A DNA stretch of 64,000 nucleotides from Mytilus trossulus (lineage: Eukaryota > Mollusca > Bivalvia > Mytilida > Mytilidae): positions 13,439,862 through 13,503,861 of the forward strand of contig NC_086379.1 in the NCBI RefSeq assembly GCF_036588685.1. The letters are read 5' to 3'. How positions within the stretch are numbered: position 1 is the first letter of the stretch; every line of letters starts with the position of its first letter. The notes below the pieces were generated by a model. It saw only the letters and a program-made list of their open reading frames with translations, did not search any database and was not told the DNA's origin. Shown here piece after piece: positions 21,126 to 33,600 of the stretch. The translations under genes were made by a program, and so were the position numbers.

Positions 21126-24100
21126 CAGGTGATATCGAACTAAATCCGGTGCCAACGTCCGACTCACCGAATAACTACATGCATAACCATAACGATAGTT
21201 CAACTGATATGTTAGATTTTGATCGTTATAAAGATCTTTTGACTTGTTCATGCCTAAATATACAAAGTCTGCTCCCTAAAAAATTAATAGTCGAAGCTGA
21301 GCTGGGGGACAGGGACATAATCTTACCTACCGAAACATGGCTTAAGTCCGGTATAGCTGATACCCAACAGCCAATTAAAATTAGATAATTTTAAAACTCC
21401 ATATCGAAAGGATCGGGATGGAGACAAAATCGGTTGTGGGGTCTTAGTTTATGTAAAAGATAATAAACCAAGTAAACGACGTCATGATCTTGAAATACAA
21501 AATCTTGAGTGTCTCTGGATAGAAATTAACACACAAAAATGTAAATGTCTGTTTGGAGTATTTTACAGACCCCCTGATTCTAATGCGCAATACTGGGATA
21601 ATATGAATTTGTCCATAGAAAATGCTTTCAATTCGGGTATTGATAAAATAGTAGTAACGGGCGATTTCAACGAAAATTTGTTGATTTATCGAAACACAAA
21701 ACTTACAAATATTATTTTGCAAAACGGCCTAAACCAAGCAATTGATCAGCGTATATTCTTCTGCGAGACCATTTCATCTTTACTGGATTTAATTTTAGTA
21801 AATGATCCTGACATACTTTTATATACTGAAGTCGGTGATAATATTTTGGAAGCTAATGTAAGATATCACTGTCCTGTGAGTGGCATAATAAACATTCAAA
21901 AAACACCATATACAGTTTTTAATAGGAAGATTTGGGACTATGACCACGCAGACCTAACTAAATATAAATTTGATCTAAGTGAAGTTAATTGGGACTAACA
22001 ATAATGACGTAAATGTTGTCGCGACAAAAATTACAGAAACTATATTAAAAATATCTGCAAAACATATACCTTGTAAATTTGTCAAGTTTAGATCTCAAGA
22101 CCCGCCATGGCTAACTGGTCATATAAAAAAACTAATTCGGCGCCGAAAAAGACTTCATAAAATGGCAAAAAAGAATAATACTGCTGATTCTTGGCGACAA
22201 TTTCGGTATGTTAGGAATCAATGCATAAATTTCATAAAAACAGCTAAACTTGACTTTTTCAACAAACAAATAAATATATTAGAGAATCCAGAAACCAATG
22301 TTAAGAATTGGTGGAAGCTTTTAAGACGTTTATCTGGACAGCCTTCGAAAGCGTCAAATTACCCCCCTTTGTTAGTAAATAATTAATATATAGAAGACGA
22401 TAATGAAAAATCAAACGCATTTTATCTCTTTTTCTGTAAGCAAGCTACCGTGGATAATTCTAAAGCGTCTTTTCCTAATACCCCCATGTCCGATGATATA
22501 CCAATATTAAACAATATTATAATAACCGAAGAGGAAGAGTTTGATCACTTGTCTTTGTTAGATGTCACTAAAGCGACGGACCCTGATGAAATTAGCGGTA
22601 GGCTTCTGAAGTATGCTGCTCGAGAGTTAAGTAGGCCCCTGGCTCAGCTTTTCAATAAATCTATACGTGAAGCTGTGTATTCAGAAACCTGGAAATTAGC
22701 AAGCGTTATACCAGTTTTCAAAAGTGGTGATAGAGAACTGGTGTCAAACTATAGACCGATATCACTTTTGTCGATCATTGGTAAGAGTATGGAACGTTGT
22801 GTTTTTAAGCACTTCTTTAACTTTTTAACAAAACATAAAATAATAACAAGTGCCCAGTCAGGTTTCATGCCTGGAGATTCTACAATTAACCAACTCTTAC
22901 ACATAACAGATTTATTTGGCAAAGCTCGTGACGCAGGAAAAGAGATTAGTGTTGTCTTTTTTGATATAAGTCGTGCTTTCGATCGAGTCTGGCATGAATG
23001 TCTTATTTATAAACTTAAAAATATTGGAATAAGAGGAAACCTATTAAAGTGGTTTATGAGCTATTTATCAAATCGAAAATAAAAAGTTGTTATTTCAGAT
23101 TAATCCTCTGATACTTTTGGTGTAAACGCTGGCGTCCCTCAAGGATCAATATTAGGCCCCTTACTTTATTAGTATATATAAATGACATTGTAAACGACAT
23201 AGACTGTAACATAAAACTATATGCTGACGGTACTTCCCTTTTCATAGTAGTTGAAGATGAATATGCAGCAGCGATCAAACTTAATTCTGATATAGAGACT
23301 ATAAACAATTGGTCAGTCCAATGGCTGGTAAATTTTAATGCAAAAAAGACTGAAGCTATGACAGTTTCCAAGAAATCAGTTAAACCCCATCATACACCTC
23401 TTTATATGAATGATGATATGATTTCAGAAGTAGAAAGCCATAAACACCTTGGTTTATTTTTTCATGAGGATGGTTCATGGCATTCTCATGTCAATAAAAT
23501 AATTGAAAAGATAACACCTAGATTAAATTTATTTCGTGCCTTGAAATTCAAATTGAAAAGAAAGTATTTACAAACTATATATTTAAGTTTTATCCGACCT
23601 TTATTTGACTATACAGATATCATTTGGGACAACATTCCAGACTATTTAAGTAACAAACTAGAAAATATGCAACTTGAAGCGGCTAGGATAGTTACTGGTG
23701 GTACCAAGTTATCGTCCATAAATAAATTATACGACGAAACAGGATGGGAGTTACTATCAGAAAGACGTAAAAAAACACAAAATTATAAAATTTCATGAAA
23801 TGTTTCAAAATAAGACCCCTGATTATTTAAGCGACATTATCCCTCAACAATTGTTCAATATTCATAATTATGACACACGACGAACGAATGACACGCAACA
23901 TATAAAGTGTAGAACTGCATTTTACCATAAATCTTTTCTCCCCTCAGTTATTCGATCCTGGAATGCTATTCCGGACGATATCAGACTTAGTCCATCTAAG
24001 TTTACACTTAAAAGTTACCTTAATCAAAATGTAAGAAAAATGCCAAATTATTATTTTTATGGAGACAGGAAAGGACAAATACTTCATGCCAGACTTCGGA

Positions 24101-24372
24101 TGGATTGTAGCAATCTGAACGAACATTTAATTAAGAGAAATCTTGTAGAAAGTAAAAACTGTACCTAGGGTAGAATCGAGAGCAGTAAGCATTTTCTCCT
24201 CGAGTGTAATAATTACTCCCTTGTCCGAAAACGTACGATAGAAAAAATTCCCTTCCCATACAATATAGAAACACTCCTATTTGGCTGCAATAACCTCATT
24301 TAAGAGGAAAATGTACTCGTGTTTAAACAAGTGCAACAATTTTTGGTAGATTCGAAGCGTCCTGGCTAATAG
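21126..24372 (+). pseudogene. CR1-like LINE ORF2 (APE endonuclease plus RT), multiply broken
   Basis: Full-length-looking ORF2 in decay. In order: a 2A-like tract (AGDIELNPVPT, 21126-21158); APE endonuclease motifs LNIQSLLPK, ETWL, VLVYVKDN, FYRPPDSN, TGDFNENLL, SLLDLILVND and YHCPV (21260-21890); linker KFRSQDPPWLTGHIKKLIRR (about 22080-22145); RT blocks ATDPDEISGRLL, VIPVFKSGD, NYRPISLLSIIGK, SGFMPGDSTINQ, FFDISRAFDRVWH (22575-22995); GVPQGSILGPLL (about 23133); LYADGTSLF (about 23218); thumb and tail to a zinc-knuckle-like HFLLEC and the end at about 24371. Frame breaks or stops occur near 21388, 21990, 22385, 23083, 23170, 23797 and 24165. The RT box is YADG instead of YADD, so it is catalytically dead. 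It would drive target-primed insertion when intact. Confidence 0.9.
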
Positions 24373-24655
24373 CGTCGTTCGTGCATGATAAAGATCGTAA
24401 TTGGGTGAGACAGTCTTGACAAAGTCCTGTAAACACACTCAACCGCTGGTACATATATATATAGGAAAGATCTGATGAAAAAAAATCAACTGTTTTATTT
24501 GCAGTTATTTCCCTTTATCTTTTTTCTACAGGGAGACGGATTAATATAAGGGAAACCGTGTTTCCGAATCCTTTTGTAATATGTTATCACTGTATTTATA
24601 TGTGTATGCCATGTACATCATTTTTTTTGGAATAAAATATGATTAAAGTAACAAA
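24373..24655 (+). other. Probable 3' UTR of the LINE
   Basis: Non-coding tail behind the ORF2 stop. It ends with GGAATAAAATATGATTAAA near 24628-24646, which resembles the AATAAATATTG ending of the LINE fragment at the left edge. No gene. Confidence 0.5.
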
Positions 24656-24889
24656 ATGAACAAATATGCAACTGTACACGAAGTTTGTTTTGTTTATACA
24701 CAATAGTTAACGCGATAATCAAAATTTGCCTTTACTTTCAAATGCACATCAAAATAAAGTCGTTAAATCTCAGGTAAACGTCTTTTTACTGATGACTTAA
24801 CGGGCACATAGGAAACGCGCATTTACTCGGGTAAACATTAAAAGTGACCATTAAGACCACGTTGACGTAATGATATTCAACGCAAAATC

Positions 24890-25100
24890 TGAAATTAAGT
24901 AAGGAAATATGTGCATGTGGCCTTGCTGTCTATCTATTTAATGAAATGATTGGTCTGCATCTAAGTAAGGAAATATGTGCACGTGGCGTTTCCGTCAATC
25001 TACTTGATGTAATGATTAGGCTGCATCTAACTCGAGAAATATGTGCACGTGGCGTTACCGTCCATTCACTTAATGTAATGATTGGTCTGAATCTAACCGC
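24890..25100 (+). repeat. 69-bp minisatellite, about three units
   Basis: Units carry the shared words AAATATGTGCACGTGGCGTT and AATGATTGGTCTGCATCTAA, at starts about 69 bases apart (around 24905, 24973 and 25042). Unit 1 has GTGGCCTTGCTG in place of GTGGCGTTTCCG. Because 69 is a multiple of three, the array also stays open as a repeated peptide (ICARGVSV / ICARGVTV). That openness is probably incidental. Confidence 0.8.
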
Positions 25101-25134
25101 CAAAATATTTGTTCAGTTAGTCAGCGTTTAAGTA

Positions 25135-26040
25135 TGCGTCTGTTTCTAACGTACTAATATGAGACAATGTATAATATATCTGTAAATGCATCTATATGTC
25201 ATTGGTGTTTTTCTTAGATTTGTCTGATTCTCTCTTTAGACGTTTTGAATATAAACCAACGAATATATGACAAAATGACATAGATCCACGTCTACTAGTT
25301 AGCCTGTATGAGTAATTTAACTGGAAATCAACGCATTTCAAGATTGTAAAGAAAACTCTCTTAGAAATATCTTATAATATTTTTAAATTACGGCGCGAGA
25401 CAACGGGACAAACACTTACTCCGAATCCGACCAAGAACCCTATTCACCCAAATTAATGCAGATCGAATTGTGTTCAAGTAAAATACAGAAAGTAAAATTC
25501 AAATATTATTATTTTTTACCATATAAGGTCAAGACTCAAAATGGAAAACAGTAAAGCTAGTACTTTACAATGGCTCCCTTGATTAAAGAATTGAATACTT
25601 TTTTAAAATGTATTTGAGTGCATAAGCGTTAACTGAAGATTTGTTGGATTATAAAGCTTACACTATCAATGATTTTGCAACTTTATTACATTTCTTTACC
25701 TAGCATTCAATACTTACGGGATAATAACATTGTGTTTGCTGTGTTCACGAACAACACGATTTCGATTTAATTTTTTTTATGTTTATTATGAGTTTTTTTG
25801 GTGGGAGCACGTGTCATCATAAATGTTGTTTTTCATTCTTAAATAAAGGTTGGTTTCAGAATGACGCGGTATTGCTGTTAGCTATAAAAAAAAATACACA
25901 CATATATTGTAATTTTATCTTTCTTATACATGAATCTGTCAAATATTAGTATCTATCTTATTGAATTTTGTTTTACAAATAGTCCTAGTCATTCATTTTC
26001 TGCATTTTCACAAAGGAGTTCCATTGATATCTTTACAGAT
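25135..26040. other. Non-coding, no gene seen
   Basis: AT-rich sequence without a recognisable repeat or exon. Confidence 0.45.
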
Positions 26041-26049
26041 GGGTGCAGT

Positions 26050-26490
26050 CCTAACCTGTTCAGCAAGTTAACTTGATTACCAGTCATCTGGACTGGTCAA
26101 AGTTAACCTGTGACCGGATTTAGGACTGCTCTGACCAGTCCTAGGACCAAAATCAAGTTAACTTGAAAAGCGGACTTGGTCCAAGGACTATTTTAGTTGG
26201 CCAATAGGTAAACTTGGAAACAGGTCTGCTATTGATCAAACTTAACTTCGAACCAATCTTGTTATTAGTTATGGGAAGTTGAATTCGAAACCAGTCTTGT
26301 CTTTAAGTCAAAATAAGTTACATTTGAAACCAGTCCTGCCATAAAGTTAAAATAAGTTAACTTTGAAACCAGTCCTGCCATAAAGTTAACGTTTAACTTT
26401 TGCTTTGTATATTCCGATCGAAACCAGACCTGTTCCCAATTTAACTTTTGACTGGTCTGCTCAATATCATGTTAGCTTGTAACCAGGACC
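26050..26490. repeat. Irregular array of AGTTAACTT and ACCAGTCCTG words
   Basis: The words AAGTTAACTTG, GAAACCAGTCCTG and ACTGGTC recur, some in inverted form, over about 440 bases. The cleanest part (26318-26390) is two 40-bp direct units joined by CCATAAAGTTAA. Unit spacing is about 38-45 bases elsewhere and less regular. No protein is encoded. Confidence 0.7.
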
Positions 26491-26677
26491 ACTCAACATA
26501 GATCTTTTAAAAATATGTTTTAATATTCTCTTTTCGAAGTATAAACATCGAAAATAAAGCATAGTTTTTACTTCCGTTTTATAAACAGGATTAAATACAA
26601 ATATTTGAAAATAAAGTACGCATAAAGCATAAACCGTTACTTGTTACACAAATTTATCTGTGATCTGAAATTGTTTT

Positions 26678-26835
26678 ATCGGGGCCGTTTATAGCTGACT
26701 ATATGCGGTATGGGCTTTGCTCATTGTTGAAGGCCGTACGGTGACCTATAATTGTTAATGTTTGTGTAATTTTGGTCTTTTGTGGATAGTTGTCTCGTTG
26801 GCAATCATACCACATCTTCTTTTTTATATATTAAT
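26678..26835 (+). repeat. Dispersed mussel repeat, family MR2 (sense)
   Basis: Signature: GACTATATGCGGTATGGGCT, then GAAGGCCGTACGGTGACCTA, GTCTTTTGTGGATAGTTGTC, and a T-rich end after CATACCACATCTTC. Other copies: 48728-48838 and 58404-58568 (sense), and 44936-45240 and 61740-61985 (antisense). Confidence 0.75.
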
Positions 26836-26894
26836 TAAAAAACAATCTCAGTTACAATGATAACGGGCAATGAATATATTTTCCAATACCTATC

Positions 26895-27300
26895 AATTTC
26901 AACCATATTTGCACTTTATTATGTATATCTATGCAGGGACGTATATGATATGTTAGTTATACGTCCATGAACTATGTTGCCACAATCAAAAATATTTCAA
27001 TTTTTATAAAATTATTTGACCGCATCGACCAAAACTGACCATATGTGCACTTTAATTTGTAAATCTATGTACCCGCATAGTAAATCAGCCATGTTTTTTT
27101 TATGTCAGGATTTAATGTATATTACAGCAGTATTGCAATACAATAACAATAAAATTTTGTTTGCATACATTTTACGTGCCAGCATGTCCTCCTTCTATTC
27201 AAAACTGATACGCAACAACTTTTCAGTAGTTTTGATACCGTATCAACCAAAACTGACCATGTTTGCGCCTTAATTTGTAAATCTATATACCCGCATAGAA
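26895..27300. repeat. Degenerate duplication with AACTGACCATATTTGCAC
   Basis: The word AACCAAAACTGACCATGTTTGC with AATTTGTAAATCTATATACCCGCATAG-type sequence occurs at about 27025-27080 and 27240-27299, about 215 bases apart. A weaker version lies at 26897-26940. No coding. Confidence 0.6.
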
Positions 27301-27566
27301 GTGGAAGAAATTAGAAAGTAACATCAAGAGAATTTTACAAAGGATGATACAAGCATAAAAATTAGCACAAATCATCATTATTAAAGTACACACTTCCTTG
27401 ATTGAACGTTGTTTGTTATGTAACAGATGGTTGAAAAGTATTTAAAAAAAGAACGAATCATCAGATAAAATCATTACCAAGCAACACATCATTTCAATTG
27501 ATTTACATTTATTAAATAGTCTTATATGTACATGTACATGTATATCTGCTTCGAATTAATCTTAAC

Positions 27567-27618
27567 ATGTATTTGAAAGTATGGATAACCATTGTTATAT
27601 CATCTTTTGTCTCTAAAG
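27567..27618 (+). CDS. Exon 1 of the cysteine-rich gene (signal peptide)
   Basis: ATG at 27567 opens MYLKVWITIVISSFVSK. The exon ends in phase 1 at TCTAAAG|GTAAGA, a good donor. It is 52 nt long, the same as the signal-peptide exon of the lectins. Confidence 0.75.
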
Positions 27619-30600
27619 GTAAGAACTTACTATACATAGGGATAAATACTCAAGTTATCAAACACACAAATTTGTTTTGAATTTCATTTAAATTTGAGAC
27701 GCAAATTGCATACCAGTAATGCGCATTGCTTACTTTTGTTGTCCTTTGTGGAAACAGTAACACATAATCAGTCTATGGAAGGTGCGTTACGATAAAAACT
27801 TTTCTTATATCAATGAGCGATATTGTCTTTTATCAACGAGTTGCATTGTGGGAAATCTCAGACGAAGTTTACATTTTTATGAAAGAACGAAGATTTCTCG
27901 GTATAAAGTAATGATTCTTTTCTTAAAACAGGCTGACATTTAACAAGACATACGTCTGCTGAATAATTTCCATGAATTAATTTAAGTTATACCAAGCAAG
28001 GTGTATTTAAACGAGAAAATTGAATTGTTAAATAAATGAGACAGAAATGCACGATTTATCATTTGTAGATGTACAAATTCAATTAATATCATGTAGCAAA
28101 TTATGTGGAATGCAATTGAGATGAATTCAATTGTTGCATAAGTCAAAATCGCCTATAAGTCAAAGATACTGCTATATTTTAAAATATCAATGCGATGTGT
28201 GTCTTATATCTTGCGATATTTTTTTAATATCAAAAATTTATGAATGCGATACTTTTCTAATATAACTGCTATAGTTTTCTAATATAGAATTAAAACGATG
28301 ACACGTCACAATGCATGTCAAAAGAACCGCAAACATAATTCCCAAACTTAGTTCATGACCGGCTTAATGTTTGAGGATCAATATCACTAAAATTTCGTAT
28401 CTGTAACAAAATTAACGCTTACACCATCTTATCATTTTAAAAATGTTGCTTGACCCTATTGATATTCGAAAGTGTTAACAACCTGTTCAGTCTATTGTTT
28501 TCAATCACATGGTTTAACCGACTAATTCTGTTTGAAGTGATGATGCAATGGTGGAATTTAAATGCGGTTGTAAATAGACTACCAACCTATTAGATTCTAA
28601 TATACTAGTAGGTCCAGTGGCCGATCAATGCATTTGAATTGGGACATATGGTTGGACCCTGCCCCCTTATCCTAAGTTTGGAACCCCCTTTTGAAAACGG
28701 CTGGATCTGCCCTTGAGGTCACACTGCTATAGCCTATCCACATGGGTAATATCGAAGAGACAAAAACTAGATATGTCAAAGCAACACGAATTGTCCCGTC
28801 TTGAAATGTTGAAAAATCTGCAATTTCAATAACAAATGTGGACACAAACATGATGGTAGTCTCACATGTTAAAAATCAGCTCAAAATCTACAGGCGTATA
28901 GAAAAAGAGTCAGTATAACTGTGATTTTCAACAATTTTCGAAGTTGTTAACCCTTAATTTTGGCCAAAATTAGCGGAGCAAAACAATTTTAAATGTCATC
29001 TGCAAATCATCAAAGTTAGCTCACATACAAAAACAAAATCAGTCAAATATCAGAAAGCATTTAGCATAAATCTGTATAACTGAGATTTTCAACAATTTAT
29101 CAAAGTCCAAATCCCGTACAAATTTCTGCAAAAATTAGCCAAGCAGAACACAAATTAACCTTGATCTGTAACTCATCATGGTTAACTCACAAAAATCAGC
29201 TCAATATATGAAGGCGTTTAAAAAAAAACTCCGTATAATGGTTTGTTACGGAATGACGGAATTTCGAAATTACGGAATTTCGAAATTACGGAATTTCGGA
29301 ATGACGGAATTTTGATATTACGGAATTTCGGAATGACGGAATTTCGAACAAGGGTAAAGCTATATGGCACCGACAACTTCGTTGCGGACCATACATATCA
29401 TTACTTGAAAAAAACATTCTTTCAAACAGTCCAATCCAATACAGCTCCAAATAACAATAAATATTCAAATGGTAAAATTAATATTCCAAACAAATTAAAA
29501 TGTACAAATGGTGATGTCCCGAACTTTGAAGATACCAACTGAGTTGCCCCAGACTATAAATCGAACAACTTCAGATACAACGAAAATCAAAAATCTTGTC
29601 AAAAAGAAAATGTATTTATTATTAACATAGAAAAAATATTGAGAAGGAAAACAGTTCTTTTTTTAATATCAAAGACTTTCCCCGTTGGTAAATCGATATT
29701 ACTATGAACATAATCAGCTCGCCGCCTGGACGCTCTTTTACATCGCGATGACCGTGAGGGCATTCCGTTGCTTTGTTACCACATAGATTTTACTTGCGTT
29801 TTTGACTAGTAATCGATCGTTTAAATAACAATCCGTATCGCGTGTTATAAATTCATTTCTTCAATGAATACAACATAAAAATGTTTAGAAAACAAATGAA
29901 TAAGATGTAAATGTCTGTTGACGTTAGAAATGTGTATTTATTTTTTTCTATTTTTATACATTTGGATCGTTCAGTGCTGTTTATTTGGTATTTTTATTGA
30001 CGTAATTGTTCTTGTACCATCATAACTGTCGTTACCTTTAAAGCTTTGGAAGTGTGTTTGTTTTTATTGCACTTAACAAAAGATTCAGCACCCAAATGAC
30101 GTTTTGAAGGACAGGAAAGCAGTGATTTATAAGGGGTTTATCTGATATAAGATTTATAGATATACTAAGAAGATGGTGCATGAGTTCGAATGAGAGAACT
30201 TTCCATCAAAGTAATAGTTTATTTTAAGTAAACCATTATAGATCAAAGTAGAGCCTTAAACACGGAGCCTTGGCTCTCAGCGAACACCACGCTATTTAGG
30301 AACCAAAAACAATACTAGTGTTAAACCACTCAAACAGGAAAATCAACAGTCTAATTTATATAAAACAAGGAGATTCAAATATGCACAGGCCAAATTTTGT
30401 CGAATCAATATGAACGAGGACAGTATTATTCATCTTTGTCAAAAGTTAGTTTCATTGTTTTCAATAAATAAAGTCTTCCATGCATGCGTTGCGAGCATAT
30501 CTGATATATATTATTTCGGTGCGTTCAATATAGATTTGCTAAATGTTATACATGTACATGTATATATATGTGAACAATGATTTTGATGCTTAGCTATTTG

Positions 30601-33600
30601 ATTACGACATTGTTTATTAAACCCCATCGGTACGTACTGTCATTTTCAAATTTTGAAAATGGTGGATTGAACCTGGTTATATTGCGCTAAACCTGTCACG
30701 TGTATGACAGTATCATCGAATTCTGTCATATTTACAACGATGTATGAACAAAACAGTCATAATAGGTAAAATTGTCAAAATATGGATACAGCAGTCAAAT
30801 ATTAATACTAATAATTACTAATATCGATATAACAAAAACACCGCTATGATATTTTAAAAGTATCGCATTGATATTTTAAAAGTATTTATTTATGTATATA
30901 AGAAAAACACAGCACTTCAAATTTTACACGGACATAAACTTTGGCTTTCTAACTAACTTCTGAATGAATATTTAGACTCAATTGTTGTTTATATTTGAAC
31001 AATTAGTTTTAAAGTGAGTATTTTCTTAATGTTTCGTTGCCGAAAACAACACTTTCCGCATGAAATGTCTGCATATTTACTATTGATATTAGACAATATC
31101 GCTCATTGATATAAGAAAAGTTTTTATCGATACGCTTCTTCCATAGACTGATAATTAGACATTTCATGTAAGCACTAATAAGGTGAAAGGTATGCCGTGA
31201 TTATAAAGTGTATTCTGTCAAAAAAAATAGTGTCAAAGATTATGTTATAGATAATGCATATTTTAAGGTTTTTCTTGTCGTAGAACACACCGAGGGGTGT
31301 CAGAATTGATTAAATGAAAGACCGACCGGAGGGAGGTCTTTCTTTGAACAATTCTGACACCCCGAGATGAGTTCCAAGACAGGAAAAACCTTAAAATATG
31401 CATTATCTGACTTATATACCGTCAAAAATATTAATTTAATAAAGATTTGTAAAATTTAGTATCCTTTTTTACCGACAACACTTAAAAGTGGGATATTCCT
31501 TTCTAATGCGTTCAGGTTTAAATACCCCCTGCGGCTCTTTTAAAATGTGAAATAAAACTCACTAAATAATTTAGATATAAAACTTTTAAAAATTATTATC
31601 CGTACACAATAAAAATATTACTGTTACTGAATGAAGTAAGACACAAATGTATTGTTGCCATCCGATAACGGTGTATGACAAATACAAGACACATTGTAAG
31701 TTAATTATTGTACCACTTAGCTTATGGAAAAAGGGGAGGTTTTTTTTTTTCTATTTGTTATGTTACTTCTATCGCGGAAAAGTTGTTATTTATTTAAACA
31801 TTTTACTTGAATCGAAAGAAAAATTCAGAAAGATTGTCTCTCGAATAGCAATACATTGTATTTAAAGATAATCAGGATAAAATTATATACCCTCCGCACC
31901 CGACCCTTTCGTGAGTTACGTTAATGTTATTCAATAGAATATAAGTTGATCATTTGATAGAGTAAAAAGTATACATCAATTTTAAAAAGTTAAGAACTGA
32001 CACGAATAACAATATAAATACATGTAGGTCACAATATGATTTCCTATTCAGTGTGTATCGTTCTGAACATGCCTGAAATATTTGCCACTGGACGTTAAGC
32101 AAGCAACCAAAAACAAATCAACCTATTCAAATTGACTCAATAAGATTTTCAATATCTTACACACGAATGTGTTAAATCTGGATTTATTTTAATGAAAGTC
32201 TACATTAAAATTCATCTGACCTATATGATAATGTTTCTTTATTATAGCGATAAATCAACAAAACTTCACGTTATTTTGTTTCTAAAATTAAATTGCGGGT
32301 TTACGATGACGATTTCGTTTACATCTATCATCGGTTGAACTTTAGAAAATAAATTTCCAAATCGGCAACAAAAAACTATTAGACGAATAAATGTTTGAAG
32401 TAAATTATAGATTGCATGTTTATCAAGGAAAATAATGACCTTACACAGGTCATTATTTTATGCCTTGGAGCATAAACCATTGATACATGGTATCGTCCGG
32501 GTTGATTCTGAAAAAGAATGACCTGACGTTCTGAAAGAAAATAACTCCATATAGGTAAATAACGCTTATTCATTCAATGCAAAATATAACTGTACAAATA
32601 TACTTCGTCTGAATGATGTATATATAAGATATTTAAATTCATATAACATGTATAATTAACAGAACAAAAACCAATAGCTCATCTTGATTCTGTATCAGGA
32701 ATTTACCTACTTGTACTGTTCAATTATACAATTCAGATTTTACCACCAATCTTTTACCATTCACTGATCAAACATTGATACACTAGATTCGCATTCTCAC
32801 AATAAATGTATCTTAAGAGATGCTCAGGTCAACACTATTTGAAATCCAAAAAAATTTTCAAACAAATGAAGGGCATATAAAACAACATTGCCATAAAGTA
32901 TAATCAAAATTGAGCAAGGATCAGATCTTTGGGTGAGGACGATTTATAACTAAATTTAATTCATGTTGTCCTTGGACTATGTTTTAGTCACTGCTAGTTT
33001 TTTACAAATTTTGATATAACACATTTCCCCTTCCCCAATATATCAACCTAAAAAGAGATCACGAAACACGCAATATTGTTTAAATGCCATATATCATCTT
33101 AAATAAAATAAAAAAATATACGAGACTGTCTTGATTCCTATGACCTTAATTTGCTTAGTGTGTTGAGCGTCACTGATGAGTCTTATGTAGACGAATCCTG
33201 GTTCCTTTGACTAGGGTCGGTGCTACTGCTGGTGGACGTGTCGTCCCCGAGGGTATCACCAGCCCAGTAGTCAGCACTTCGGTGTTGACATGAATACTAA
33301 TTATATGGTCTTTTCGATAAATTTTCTGTCACAAAACTCTGAATTTTGCGAAAGACTACGGATTTTGTATCCCAGGAACAGATTACCTTAGCCGTATTTG
33401 GCACAACTATTTGGAATTTTTGGTCTTCAATGCTCTCTAACTTTGTACTTGTTTGGCTTTATAAACATTTTGTTTTGAGAGTCACTGATGAGTCTTTTGT
33501 AGACAGAACGCTGGTCTGGTGTATTCAATTTTAATCCTGGTACCTTTGCCAACTATTGTATTCTCCTCAATGAATCTAATATTGAAGTAAAACGAATTAA

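Noticed and set aside
17828-24372. One LINE with ORF1 at 17.8 kb and ORF2 at 21.1 kb
   Set aside because: Another element (19894-21086) lies between, and the domain types differ (L1-like ORF1, CR1-like ORF2 with 2A-like start). Two elements are more likely.
29243-29542. 99-codon frame MLRNDGISKLRNFEI...
   Set aside because: The first half is the translated microsatellite. The second half has no known motif and no splice context.
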